NCBI GenBank assembly: GCA_017858055.1
Contig: JAFMCA010000003.1
Location: forward strand, 35,036-99,035
Direction of reading: 5' to 3'
Length of the DNA: 64,000 bases
Source of the DNA: Flavobacteriaceae bacterium
Lineage (GTDB): Bacteria > Bacteroidota > Bacteroidia > Flavobacteriales > Flavobacteriaceae
Part shown: piece by piece, positions 7,845 to 17,132 of the stretch
Layout of the letters: every line of letters starts with the position of its first letter
How positions within the stretch are numbered: position 1 is the stretch's first letter
The notes under the pieces: generated by a model
The model's input: only the letters and a program-made list of their open reading frames with translations
Database searches by the model: none
What the model was told of the DNA's origin: nothing
Translations under genes and position numbers: made by a program

Positions 7845-8525
7845 TTATTCCTCCGTTTGAAAAGTAAAAATTAAAGAAGTTGACTGATTCTTTTGCGTAT
7901 CGTGGGTAATGATTTTCCAATAGTACCTTGTGCTTGCATTCAGTTTTATACTTGCAGTGGAAGAACTCAATCCTTCCTTTTCTAACACCATTGCCTCTGG
8001 ATCAATTCCGAGATAAAGGTCATACCTACTGATATCTCCATCTAAATCTTTTCCCGTCCATTGAAAAGTAAAATTTCCACTTGAATCTCGTTGTACGAGG
8101 GCTTCATTCTCTGGCTGTAAAAGAACAGCTGGAAATGGCAAGGAACTTTTTTGAGTTTCTCCTTCCAAATAAAAAACCCAAACTGGACTTTTTCCGAACT
8201 CTTCGGTAAGTAAGGATTTCGAATTCACATACCAACTGTAAGGCACCCCTCTCGATAAAATAACGGACTCGTTAAGTAAAGAGGTGCTCTTTTTGATTAA
8301 TCGATTTGATACTTGATTTTGAATGACCAATTCATAACTTTCTGTATTTAACGAAGCAGTCCACTGAAACTTTACCTGACTTTCCAAACTATTGACAGGA
8401 CTTGCAGTAGTACAAGAATTTAAATTTGCAGGAGCAATGAGTGAAGCGGGTTCAGGAGCTGGTATTGGATCTGGGCCACAAGCCCAGAACAAAATCAGCG
8501 CAAAAAATAGGATTTCTTTTTTCAT
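7845..8525 (-). CDS. Lipoprotein with two fibronectin-III-like domains
   Basis: 226 residues. The N-terminus is a lipoprotein signal (MKKEILFFALILFWACG, Cys in WAC) followed by a Pro-rich spacer (PDPIPAPEPAS). Two beta-sandwich-like units can be seen, each with the Fn3-type ending: YSWYVNSKS...WVFYLEG and YYWKIITHD...IFTFQTEE. The start overlaps the stop of the upstream metalloprotease gene by 4 bases, so the two are translated together. A role as a surface partner, anchor or specificity factor for the protease is an inference from that coupling. No enzymatic motif is seen. Confidence 0.75.
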   Translation of the reverse strand: MKKEILFFALILFWACGPDPIPAPEPASLIAPANLNSCTTASPVNSLESQVKFQWTASLNTESYELVIQNQVSNRLIKKSTSLLNESVILSRGVPYSWYVNSKSLLTEEFGKSPVWVFYLEGETQKSSLPFPAVLLQPENEALVQRDSSGNFTFQWTGKDLDGDISRYDLYLGIDPEAMVLEKEGLSSSTASIKLNASTRYYWKIITHDTQKNQSTSLIFTFQTEE

Positions 8526-11500
8526 CGCTTAAGCAGTTTAAGGGTTTCTACCCGATTTGGATATTCAATTTGGAGTAAATACAAGCCTGAATTCAAAGTC
8601 CCCATGGGTATCTGAACTGTATTCCCTTGATTTGAATTATGCTGTTTTCCCCAGATGGTCTTCCCAGAACCTGTTAAAAGATTCAATTGAACTACTGCGT
8701 TTACTGGAAGCACCAAAGTTGCGTTTTCCTGAATTGGATTGGGGAAGACTGAGGCCGACTCAGTACCATTAATCCACTGCTCAAAAATACCTTGACAAGG
8801 ACTATCCGTTTTTATTACCAATCGATTTATTTTTTGGGTAAGGGGTAAAGTCAATTGCTTTTGATCCGTTTGATAAAAAGGTTGATCATTCAAAGCAATC
8901 CAATATCGACTGCTCCCACTTAAATCGATATCCAACAAAGAAGTTCCTTGATTAAAAAAGGTTAAAACCTCCAAAGGCTCTGGACTAGAAATTTGAGTTT
9001 GGAAGCAGTATTCATAGTCTGGGAAATCCTCTACATAAATACATATGGAATACAATCCTTGGGCAAGATTAGAAACCGAATTTCCAAAAGCTGTAAAATT
9101 GAGTGTTTTTTGATAGCCGGTATCTGAATTAATTATGGCTTTATAGCTAAAATCCGCCAATGCACTAAATCGTAAACCTCCATTGGATTTGTCTGGACAA
9201 CTGGCGTCATTTTTTGAAATCGTAATATTTTGTGAGGAAAATAAATCGCAAACATCTCCTATCCCGTTATTATCTATATCGGATTGATCTTGATTGGTGA
9301 TCTCAGGACAATTATCCAATTCATCCACTATGGTATCTTGATCTTGATTGGGCAGGGTCTTCCCCTCTAAGCAGAATGATATTTTAAACGCCAAAAGTCG
9401 TCCAGTATCCTCCATGTATCGATCCTCAACGATAAGTTTCCAACTACCCGCAGAGGAAGTCCCGTAAAGGCTTTGAATACTTTGAAGGGGTTTAAAACTT
9501 CCTGTAAAGGGAGGGCTTGCATTGTCTATTGTTACAGTTGCCTCTTCATCAAAAACTGTATTTGTGTAATCTTGACCATCGCCTCCTAGTTCACTTGTCA
9601 ACAAATAGCGACTTCCTTCGGGTGCTTCCAGATACAAAGCGATGTCTTCGATATAGGGATGTTCTATATCGACAAATATATCGAGATCAAGTATCTTCAA
9701 ATCGTAATTGACCTCTATAGAACTTATGATGGTGCCAAAAGAAGTATTCGTTGCATCTATCGTTACTTTGGGAAGATTACTTGCCCGAACATCTACACAA
9801 GTCACACTATTGGTTGTGAAGGAAAAGGGATTTGCAAATTCCGATGCTCCACAACCATTTTCACCCTTTACCCTCCAAAAATAAGTTTGAGAGGCTTCCA
9901 GTTCAGCGAGTTGAAGTTGGCTTTGAACGGAAGTTGATTCTAAAACAACATTCTCAAAGTTAGCATCTAGCGCTAACTGTACAGTAGATGTGTCAATATT
10001 CTGAGAGCTTTCCCAGCTCAAAAGAGGTCTTAAACTTTGTTCCACAGAGTCATCCGAGGGAAAAAGCATCGCCGGTGGAGTTTGTATGCTCCCACGATAC
10101 TTTAATCTGACACTGAAGGGTTCGTTTGTAGAGCCAAAAATGGCCTTTAAAGAAAAAAGGTAATCTTGATAGGGAATTCCATTTAATCCGCTGAAAATAA
10201 TAGTTCCAGAGTCCTCAGAATTAGAAAAAGTGGATTTAGAAACTGCTGCCTGAATACCTTCTGGCAATTCCTCTAGCTCTAAAGAAAAAGAAGCCTCAAA
10301 GTTTGCTTTTCTTTCAATAGTAAAGTCAAATTGAACACTATCCGAATCACAAATTTCCTGCTCATATTTTTCAAAATTGAGGATAAGATCCCGAGATTCA
10401 ATTGAAAAATCGACAGAATTGATTGCAAAGAAAATTCCGCCTTTCGCTTTAACTTTAATTCGAGCATTCGTAGTATCAATGTTATTAGGAACAAAAACTT
10501 CTGCTTTTCCAATATTGTCTGTACTTTCCGTGAGTTGGATTGGAAAGGTTTTTCCACCGTCAGTAGAAAGTGAAATTTCCACAGCATCAATACGAAAGGG
10601 TGGTGCATTGGTTTCCGCTACATTCCATTCTATTGTCTGATACGATCCTCCTTTCCAAACCAGAGAGGGACTTTCCTGAGATAGAATGTAAAAAGGACTG
10701 GTTGTAGGAACCACAGTAAGCTCCAAGTAGTCTTGTGCCACTTGAACATAGTCGTCTAGATTTTTTCTCACACTTAATCCCCATTTCATTTTTCTACCGA
10801 CCAAGGAAACGGTTTCCCAAGAATCACCAACACGGGGTTTTACTTGAATTAATGAATTAGAAAGAATTTGATTCAAATTAGGAATACTTCTGTTGGGAAC
10901 ACTTGTTGGAGGAAGTGAACGCGTCATACTTCCTAAAGCATTATACGGACCAAAATTATCAGAAGTGATTTCCCCACTGTCCAACTGTTCCCAACAATAG
11001 GTAATATTCTCACCCTCCAAAGCCGGGATGGATAGTTCGTAAGGTGTCCCAATGGGAATGAGTTGGTTTGGACCTGCATCAATAGTAAAAGTATCTTGAA
11101 AAATTGTTTCTGAAGTCCCACAGCTAAGTTGATCTACTACATTCCTAATGTTTTGAATACTATAATAATGAAAATACGGATCCCCGTGCAGTTGAACATC
11201 ATCCATTACCGTAATCCCAGCATAAGCCATAATCGTCGATCCACTTCCTGGCTCAGCATTAAATCCTCTGCCTTCATTTTGAAAAGAAAAAGTATGGTAT
11301 GCTCCAAATTGATGACCGATTTCATGACCAGCATAATCTAAATCAAAATAATCGTTTCGAAATTCACCTCCATAGGTGTCTTCGAAGGGATGCGTTGAAA
11401 AACCTTGTCCTTTTTGATTTGTTTGACAAACACATCCAATGCAACCCGCATCACCGTTCGGTTCACCGTAGTCGAATAAATGTCCGACATCATAGGCCTC

Positions 11501-12352
11501 ATCTCCGAGTACCTCATCTAAAGTCTCCTGTAACTCGGCTTGTACATCCTCTGAAAACGGATCATTTTCTGCATCTTCATACATCAAAGAAGCGTCTGAA
11601 ACCAATTCCAAACGAACACCTACTTCATCTTCAAAGACTTGACTAATTCGATTCAATGAACTCACTACTGCACCAAAGGCATCCTCTGCATTACTCCCGT
11701 TACTGAAATCATTATCCCCCCAAAAATTGGTGTACTCTGCCGTTCCAGCTATTGCAATTCTGAAAGTCCTTAATTCAGAAAAAACTGGAGTGGATTTTTG
11801 TGTTATTCTTTCTCCCTTAGTCTGATTGGTTTGAAGTATTGTTTTACAGTAAAAATCTAGGGCTTTGTCGTTTTTGATTTTCTGATAAACAAAATGAACC
11901 TTCTTTTTGCCTTTAACCGGTTGGATAAACAAATCTTCTTTTCCTTCTAGTTGAATCCAAGCATTGATTCCATTGGGGTGGGTACTCATTCTAACTTTTA
12001 CATTGGGTCTTTTCACGCTTTTACCCTTAAAAGTCTTAATGCTGATATACTTTTTGGACAAGGATGGCGAGAGAAGCGCAACTGGTTTGAGCAGAAAAAG
12101 CTCTTCTTTACCATTTTCATTGGGGAGTAGAATTTCAAACGAATCGTTTTTGGATGTGGAAAACAGAAAAGATGCTTTCGAATCTAGAAGTTCAAAGTAA
12201 TTTTCCTTAGCCAGCGGAGCAGGAACTCGTGAATTGAAGGTTTGATTTATAAGCTTCCAGGAATTTTGACTGAAAAGCAATTGTCCTAATAAAATAAAAC
12301 AACAACTAAAGAATAAAGAACTCGATTTGAGTATGTTAGTTTTCCTTTCCAC
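8522..12352 (-). CDS. Secreted reprolysin-like metalloprotease with type IX sorting tail
   Basis: 1276 residues. Order of parts: signal peptide (to LLFSQ, about 29); propeptide-like region; zinc metalloprotease domain (about 195-410) with HEIGHQFGAYH at 343-353, the HExxHxxGxxH metzincin site; Ig/PKD-like modules; an Fn3-like module (near 785-880, ending FANPFSFTTN); a P/proprotein-convertase-like domain (near 885-1000: LDIFVDIEHPYIEDIALYL, GSWKLIVEDRYMEDTGRL); a calcium-binding thrombospondin-3 repeat (DQDQDTIVDELDNCPE, NNGIGDVCD); and a C-terminal type IX sorting domain (VFPNPIQENATLVL ... LLQIEYP, TLKLLKR). It is therefore probably exported through SprA and may degrade extracellular proteins. 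It is the first gene of a two-gene unit. Confidence 0.9.
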   Translation of the reverse strand: MERKTNILKSSSLFFSCCFILLGQLLFSQNSWKLINQTFNSRVPAPLAKENYFELLDSKASFLFSTSKNDSFEILLPNENGKEELFLLKPVALLSPSLSKKYISIKTFKGKSVKRPNVKVRMSTHPNGINAWIQLEGKEDLFIQPVKGKKKVHFVYQKIKNDKALDFYCKTILQTNQTKGERITQKSTPVFSELRTFRIAIAGTAEYTNFWGDNDFSNGSNAEDAFGAVVSSLNRISQVFEDEVGVRLELVSDASLMYEDAENDPFSEDVQAELQETLDEVLGDEAYDVGHLFDYGEPNGDAGCIGCVCQTNQKGQGFSTHPFEDTYGGEFRNDYFDLDYAGHEIGHQFGAYHTFSFQNEGRGFNAEPGSGSTIMAYAGITVMDDVQLHGDPYFHYYSIQNIRNVVDQLSCGTSETIFQDTFTIDAGPNQLIPIGTPYELSIPALEGENITYCWEQLDSGEITSDNFGPYNALGSMTRSLPPTSVPNRSIPNLNQILSNSLIQVKPRVGDSWETVSLVGRKMKWGLSVRKNLDDYVQVAQDYLELTVVPTTSPFYILSQESPSLVWKGGSYQTIEWNVAETNAPPFRIDAVEISLSTDGGKTFPIQLTESTDNIGKAEVFVPNNIDTTNARIKVKAKGGIFFAINSVDFSIESRDLILNFEKYEQEICDSDSVQFDFTIERKANFEASFSLELEELPEGIQAAVSKSTFSNSEDSGTIIFSGLNGIPYQDYLFSLKAIFGSTNEPFSVRLKYRGSIQTPPAMLFPSDDSVEQSLRPLLSWESSQNIDTSTVQLALDANFENVVLESTSVQSQLQLAELEASQTYFWRVKGENGCGASEFANPFSFTTNSVTCVDVRASNLPKVTIDATNTSFGTIISSIEVNYDLKILDLDIFVDIEHPYIEDIALYLEAPEGSRYLLTSELGGDGQDYTNTVFDEEATVTIDNASPPFTGSFKPLQSIQSLYGTSSAGSWKLIVEDRYMEDTGRLLAFKISFCLEGKTLPNQDQDTIVDELDNCPEITNQDQSDIDNNGIGDVCDLFSSQNITISKNDASCPDKSNGGLRFSALADFSYKAIINSDTGYQKTLNFTAFGNSVSNLAQGLYSICIYVEDFPDYEYCFQTQISSPEPLEVLTFFNQGTSLLDIDLSGSSRYWIALNDQPFYQTDQKQLTLPLTQKINRLVIKTDSPCQGIFEQWINGTESASVFPNPIQENATLVLPVNAVVQLNLLTGSGKTIWGKQHNSNQGNTVQIPMGTLNSGLYLLQIEYPNRVETLKLLKR

Positions 12353-12417
12353 TAAAACAAATTATAAAGTCGGATCTAAAAATACTGAAACAATTTAGTC
12401 TTTGCGTGATATTGGTG

Positions 12418-12425
12418 TACTTTTG
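12418..12425 (+). promoter_or_regulatory. Candidate -7 box for ribF
   Basis: TACTTTTG fits TAnnTTTG and would place the transcript start about 25 bases before the ribF ATG. The -33 region has no clear TTG at 19-21 bases. Confidence 0.4.
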
Positions 12426-12455
12426 TGCTTCACTTAAAAAGAGCTGTTTGGAATA

Positions 12456-13394
12456 ATGAATGTTGTCCAAAATATAGAAAGTTTCAAGCCCAATAAAAAA
12501 ACTGTACTTACCATTGGTACTTTTGATGGGGTGCATATAGGACATCAAAAAATCATCAAAAGTTTGGTTGATTTAGCTCATCACAAAAATTTAGAGGCAA
12601 GTATTTTAACCTTCTTTCCTCATCCAAGAATGGTCCTTCAACAGGAGATAGGCATAAAATTGATCGACACCCTAGAAGAAAAGAAACGCGTATTGGAAGG
12701 TCTTGGTGTGGACAACTTGATAATACACCCTTTTACAAAATCCTTTTCCAAACTCACCGCACTAGAGTTTAGTAGAGATGTTTTGGCAGAACAGCTACAA
12801 ATCCGTTCCCTTTTTATTGGATACGATCACCGTTTTGGACGGAATCGGGAGGCCACTGCTTCCGATTTAGTTGGATTAGGTAAAACATATGGCTTCGAGG
12901 TTCATATCATTCCCAAACAAGAAATAGATTCCATTACAGTGAGTTCGACTAAGATTAGAAAAGCCATAGAGCAGGGGAATTTTAAGCGTGTGCATGACTT
13001 TTTAGGTCGCCCTTTTGAATTAAGTGGAACCGTAACTAAAGGTCAAGGTTTGGGTAGAACAATTGACTTCCCAACAGCCAATATACTTGTAAAGGAGACC
13101 TACAAATTGATCCCGCCGAGAGGAGTTTACCTTGTGGGGGCGGAAGTTAACCATCGTTCTTTTTTCGGGATGATGAATGTTGGAATCCGACCTACAGTAA
13201 ATGGAAAACATGAAACCCTTGAAGTTCATCTTTTTGATTGCGAAGAAAATCTCTACGATCTAAATTTAAAAATTGAATTCATTGAAAAAATTAGAGATGA
13301 AGTCAAGTTCCAATCTTTCGATCATCTTAAAATTCAATTAGAAAAGGACAAAGAAGTTTGTAAAAGAACCTTGATCAGTAAAGGGATACGTTAA
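12456..13394 (+). CDS. ribF: Bifunctional riboflavin kinase/FAD synthetase
   Basis: 312 residues, standard for the prokaryotic bifunctional enzyme that phosphorylates riboflavin to FMN and adenylates FMN to FAD. The N-terminal FAD synthetase half has the nucleotidyl-transferase motif TIGTFDGVHIGHQKII, then GYDHRFGRNREA and SSTKIRKAI. The C-terminal kinase half has GQGLGRTIDFPTANI (the PTAN signature) and LIPPRGVYLV. It is followed after 29 bases by serS on the same strand. The divergent neighbour is the metalloprotease gene. Confidence 0.97.
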   Translation: MNVVQNIESFKPNKKTVLTIGTFDGVHIGHQKIIKSLVDLAHHKNLEASILTFFPHPRMVLQQEIGIKLIDTLEEKKRVLEGLGVDNLIIHPFTKSFSKLTALEFSRDVLAEQLQIRSLFIGYDHRFGRNREATASDLVGLGKTYGFEVHIIPKQEIDSITVSSTKIRKAIEQGNFKRVHDFLGRPFELSGTVTKGQGLGRTIDFPTANILVKETYKLIPPRGVYLVGAEVNHRSFFGMMNVGIRPTVNGKHETLEVHLFDCEENLYDLNLKIEFIEKIRDEVKFQSFDHLKIQLEKDKEVCKRTLISKGIR

Positions 13395-13423
13395 AATTCC
13401 CTTATTTTTGTAAAAAGAAGTTT

Positions 13424-14695
13424 ATGCTTGCACTGCACTACATAAGAGAAAACAAAGAAGCCATTCTTGACGGACTCAAAAAAAGAAATTTTAAGTCTCC
13501 AGAAAAAATAGATCAGATTCTTGAACTCGATCAGAACCGAAGAGCACAACAAGCGGTTTTGGATCAACATTTGGCTAAAGCAAATGCCTTAGCTAAAGAA
13601 ATCGGGAGTTTATTTAAAAGTGGTGAGCAAGAAAAAGCAAACGAACTTAAAAAAGAAACCTCAAGTCTAAAAGAGCTATCCAAGACCTTACAAGAGGATT
13701 TACAAGAAACCACAAACGCCCTAAACGAACTGCGAACACAAATCCCAAATGTTCCTCATGAGAGCGTGCCCTCTGGAAATAGTGAAGAGGACAACGAAGA
13801 GATTTTCCGCTCGGGAACAATTCCAGACCTCAAAAATTCCGCCCTACCCCATTGGGAATTGGCACAAAAATACGATTTGATTGACTTTGAATTAGGCAAC
13901 AAAATTACAGGTGCTGGTTTTCCTGTTTACAAAGGCAAAGGAGCCCGCTTGCAAAGAGCACTAATCAATTATTTTTTAGATAAAAATACTCAAGCTGGAT
14001 ACAAAGAAATGCAAGTACCCCATCTTGTAAATGAAGCCTCGGGATTTGGAACAGGTCAACTCCCAGATAAAGAAGGGCAAATGTATCATGTTCAAAATGA
14101 TGATCTTTATCTCATTCCGACTGCTGAAGTTCCTCTTACTAATTTATACCGTGACAGTCTTTTAGAAGCCTCCGAATTGCCCATTTGTATGACGGGCTAT
14201 ACCCCCTGTTTTAGACGGGAAGCTGGTAGCTATGGAGCACATGTTCGAGGTCTTAATCGTTTACACCAATTTGACAAAGTAGAAATCGTTCGCATTGAAA
14301 AACCCGAAAATGCCTTAGAAGCACTCGATCAGATGGTTGAACATGTCAAGGGAATCCTCAACGAATTAGAAATGCCTTATCGCATACTAAGACTTTGTGG
14401 GGGCGATTTAGGTTTTACTTCTGCCCTTACCTATGACTTTGAAATTTACTCTACAGCACAAGAACGCTGGTTGGAAATAAGTTCCGTTTCTACATTCAAC
14501 AGTTTTCAAGCAGAGCGTTTGCAACTTCGTTATAAAACTTTAGAGGGGAAAAAACAAAGTGTGCATACCTTAAACGGAAGTGCTCTTGCCTTACCGAGAG
14601 TTCTTGCAGCTATGCTTGAAAATTGTCAGACAGAAAAGGGCATCCTCCTTCCTAAAGCCTTGATTCCCTTCACCGGTTTTGAAATAATCAATTAA
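13424..14695 (+). CDS. serS: Seryl-tRNA synthetase
   Basis: 423 residues. It charges tRNA-Ser in the cytoplasm. The N-terminal tRNA-binding arm is a long coiled coil (about 30-105, rich in Lys/Glu/Ala). The class II catalytic core carries motif 2 in CFRREAGSYGAHVRGLNRLHQF and motif 3 in NGSALALPRVLAAMLEN, with the serine-site TAEVPLTNLY before them. A possible -7 box, TATTTTTG, lies at 13403-13410 in the gap after ribF, so it may have its own promoter. The following DUF4286 gene starts one base after the stop. Confidence 0.97.
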   Translation: MLALHYIRENKEAILDGLKKRNFKSPEKIDQILELDQNRRAQQAVLDQHLAKANALAKEIGSLFKSGEQEKANELKKETSSLKELSKTLQEDLQETTNALNELRTQIPNVPHESVPSGNSEEDNEEIFRSGTIPDLKNSALPHWELAQKYDLIDFELGNKITGAGFPVYKGKGARLQRALINYFLDKNTQAGYKEMQVPHLVNEASGFGTGQLPDKEGQMYHVQNDDLYLIPTAEVPLTNLYRDSLLEASELPICMTGYTPCFRREAGSYGAHVRGLNRLHQFDKVEIVRIEKPENALEALDQMVEHVKGILNELEMPYRILRLCGGDLGFTSALTYDFEIYSTAQERWLEISSVSTFNSFQAERLQLRYKTLEGKKQSVHTLNGSALALPRVLAAMLENCQTEKGILLPKALIPFTGFEIIN

Positions 14696-14696
14696 G

Positions 14697-15011
14697 ATGC
14701 TCATTTACAATGTTACTGCTCATGTTGAAACATCCATAGAGAAAGCTTGGTTAGAATGGATGAAAACGGAACATCTCCCCGAAATGCAGGCAACAAATAA
14801 ATTTACCCAAACTAAAATCTATAAAATCATTACGGCTGATGATCTAGGAGGCGTGAGCTACGCCGTTCAGTACCATTGCGACAATCAAGAAAAATACCAA
14901 GCCTATCTTAATGAAGATGCTCCTCGTCTCCGTAAAAAAGCTCGGGATGAATTTGGAGACAAAGTACTTTTTTTCAGAACAGAACTTCAACTAATTCACC
15001 ACCTTCAATGA
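14697..15011 (+). CDS. DUF4286 family protein
   Basis: A 104-residue cytoplasmic protein starting MLIYNVTAHVETSIEKAWLEWMK and containing FTQTKIYKII and VQYHCDNQEKYQAYL, the pattern of the short DUF4286 family found in Bacteroidota. Its beta-alpha-beta layout suggests a ferredoxin-like fold; no catalytic residues are known to me. It is wedged between serS (1 base apart) and rsmA (4-base overlap), an arrangement often conserved in this phylum. That suggests co-expression with translation and ribosome-maturation genes but does not define a function. Confidence 0.85.
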   Translation: MLIYNVTAHVETSIEKAWLEWMKTEHLPEMQATNKFTQTKIYKIITADDLGGVSYAVQYHCDNQEKYQAYLNEDAPRLRKKARDEFGDKVLFFRTELQLIHHLQ

Positions 15012-15793
15012 AAAGCGTACGCCCCAAAAAAAAATTGGGCCAGCACTTTTTAACGGATTTGAATATCGCTCAAAAAATTGCAAATCTACTCGAATTTGAA
15101 AACTATCGGAACGTTATAGAAATCGGACCAGGAACAGGAGTACTCACCCAGTTTTTAATTCCAAAAACAAAAGATTTACACCTGATAGAAATCGATAAAG
15201 AATCCATAGAGTTTCTAGCAAAAAACTACCCTTCTAAAGACTTTACTCTCATTGAAGGAGATTTTTTAAATTACGATTTGACTCAAATTTTCGGTGAAGC
15301 CCCCTTCGCCATTATTGGAAATTTCCCTTACAATATCTCCTCGCAAATAGTCTTTAAGGTTATCAACCACAAATCACAAATTCCATTTTTTGCAGGCATG
15401 TTCCAAAAAGAAGTTGCAGAACGTATTTGTGAACCTCCCGGGTCTAAAAAATACGGCATCCTCTCCGTCCTGGCACAGCTTTATTACAAAACCGAATATT
15501 TGTTTACGGTTTCTCCTCGAGTTTTTAATCCACCACCGAAAGTAGATTCAGCCGTCATTCGGCTAACACGAAAGGAAAATATCACGCTTGATTGTGATGA
15601 AAAATTACTGTTCAAAATTGTTAAATTGAGTTTTCAGCAAAGACGAAAAACCTTAAGGAATAGTTTAAAAACCATGAATCTATCTGATAATTTGAGAGAA
15701 GATAGTATCTTTGATTTAAGGCCTGAGAAGCTCTCAGGGGATGACTTCATCCAGTTGACAAAAAGGATAGACCATGGCAACATTTCAGATTGA
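15008..15793 (+). CDS. rsmA: 16S rRNA (adenine1518/1519-N6)-dimethyltransferase
   Basis: 261 residues of the KsgA/RsmA family, which dimethylates two adjacent adenines in the last 16S rRNA hairpin during small-subunit maturation. Signatures: KKLGQHFLTDLNIAQKI at the N-terminus, the SAM-binding VIEIGPGTGVLT, the acidic LIEIDKESIEFL, motif IV GNFPYNISSQIVFK, and FNPPPKVDSAVIRL followed by QQRRKTLRNSLK. It overlaps DUF4286 by 4 bases and mgtE by 20 bases, so all three are probably translated from one transcript. Confidence 0.97.
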   Translation: MKSVRPKKKLGQHFLTDLNIAQKIANLLEFENYRNVIEIGPGTGVLTQFLIPKTKDLHLIEIDKESIEFLAKNYPSKDFTLIEGDFLNYDLTQIFGEAPFAIIGNFPYNISSQIVFKVINHKSQIPFFAGMFQKEVAERICEPPGSKKYGILSVLAQLYYKTEYLFTVSPRVFNPPPKVDSAVIRLTRKENITLDCDEKLLFKIVKLSFQQRRKTLRNSLKTMNLSDNLREDSIFDLRPEKLSGDDFIQLTKRIDHGNISD

Positions 15794-17132
15794 CACCTCA
15801 TTTTTAGAGAATATAAAAAAATTGATTAGTGAAGGTGAAGAAGCCAAACTAATTCGAAAATTCTCCCCCATACACTATGCCGATTTAGCAGAAATCATTG
15901 AATTACTGACCAATGACGAAGCAACCTATGTCGTAAAACTTTTAGGAAGTGATACCACTGCCGATGCCTTAGCCGAAGTAGATCCAGATATTCGTGAATC
16001 CATCCTAGAAAACCTTTCTGCCAAAGAAATTGCCCAAGAAATCTCAGAACTTGATACCGATGATGCTGCCGATCTTATTTTGGAACTCTCTCAAGAGCGA
16101 CAGGAAAAGGTTATGTCTCAGATAGATGATCAAGAGCATGCTCAAGACATTCGCGAACTCCTCAAATACAATGAAAATACAGCTGGAGGGCTCATGGCCA
16201 AAGAGTTGGTTAAAGTACGAGAAGATTTGAGTGTTTTGAAGTGTTTGAATGAAATGAGAGCTCAAGCGGAGGATGTCAAACGCGTTCATTCCATCTATGT
16301 AGTCGACCAAAAAAACAGATTGAAAGGACGTTTATCTCTCAAAGATTTAATTACTGCAAAGTCAAATGCAAAAGTGATTGACATCTACATCCCCAAAGTG
16401 GATTATGTAACCGTTGATCAAGAAAAAGAAGAAGTCGCTAAAATAATGTCGAAATACGACCTGGAAGCCATCCCGGTAGTCAATCATAAAAAAGAATTAT
16501 TAGGACGTATCACCATTGACGATATAGTTGATGTCATTAAAGAAGAGGCGGAAAAAGATTATCAATTGGCTGCGGGGATCTCGAATGATGTTGAAGCGGA
16601 TGATTCAATTTTCGAACTCGTAAAAGCTCGTTTACCTTGGCTTTTTTTAGGGCTTTTAGGAGGTCTTGGAAGTGTATTTATACTACAAGATTTTGAAAAC
16701 ATTATGAGTGAACCTAAATTGAGGAACTTATTTTTTTACACCCCACTAATCGCTGCTATGGCTGGAAATGTTGGGGTTCAATCCTCGGCCATTATTGTTC
16801 AAGGTTTGGCGAATGACATTGTTAAAGGCTCTCTTTTTAAACGACTGATCAAAGAAGTAAGTCTCAGCTTGATCAATGGTTTTGCTTTAGCTCTCGTTAT
16901 TCTATTTTTTGGTCTTATTATAAAACAAGAATTTTTGGTCAGTTTAACCATTGCGGGCTCGATGATGTTAGTCATTGTAGTAGCCGCACTTGTAGGAACC
17001 TTTGTACCTATTGTTTTGGATAAGCGAGGAATCGATCCTGCTATTGCAACAGGACCCTTCATTACTACTGCAAATGATATTTTTGGGATTTTCTTATTTT
17101 TTTATATCGCTAAACTTGCTTTAGGTTTTTAG
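15774..17132 (+). CDS. mgtE: Magnesium transporter MgtE
   Basis: 452 residues with the complete MgtE layout: an N-terminal helical superhelix (about 1-130, ending LLKYNENTAGGLMAKE), two CBS domains (about 130-255) that sense intracellular Mg, a plug helix, and five transmembrane helices in the C-terminal 180 residues. The pore segment contains NVGVQSSAIIVQGLA. The final helix carries DPAIATGPFITTANDIFGI, where the Asp binds Mg. It imports Mg2+ across the inner membrane. Its start overlaps the end of rsmA by 20 bases, and the dehydrogenase gene begins directly at its stop. Confidence 0.96.
   Translation: MATFQIDTSFLENIKKLISEGEEAKLIRKFSPIHYADLAEIIELLTNDEATYVVKLLGSDTTADALAEVDPDIRESILENLSAKEIAQEISELDTDDAADLILELSQERQEKVMSQIDDQEHAQDIRELLKYNENTAGGLMAKELVKVREDLSVLKCLNEMRAQAEDVKRVHSIYVVDQKNRLKGRLSLKDLITAKSNAKVIDIYIPKVDYVTVDQEKEEVAKIMSKYDLEAIPVVNHKKELLGRITIDDIVDVIKEEAEKDYQLAAGISNDVEADDSIFELVKARLPWLFLGLLGGLGSVFILQDFENIMSEPKLRNLFFYTPLIAAMAGNVGVQSSAIIVQGLANDIVKGSLFKRLIKEVSLSLINGFALALVILFFGLIIKQEFLVSLTIAGSMMLVIVVAALVGTFVPIVLDKRGIDPAIATGPFITTANDIFGIFLFFYIAKLALGF

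Noticed and set aside
11129..11646. Two overlapping plus-strand frames (70 and 115 codons) opposite the metalloprotease
   Set aside because: They are rich in His, Arg and Asn, show no signal or domain, and sit opposite the conserved HExxH region. They are antisense shadows.
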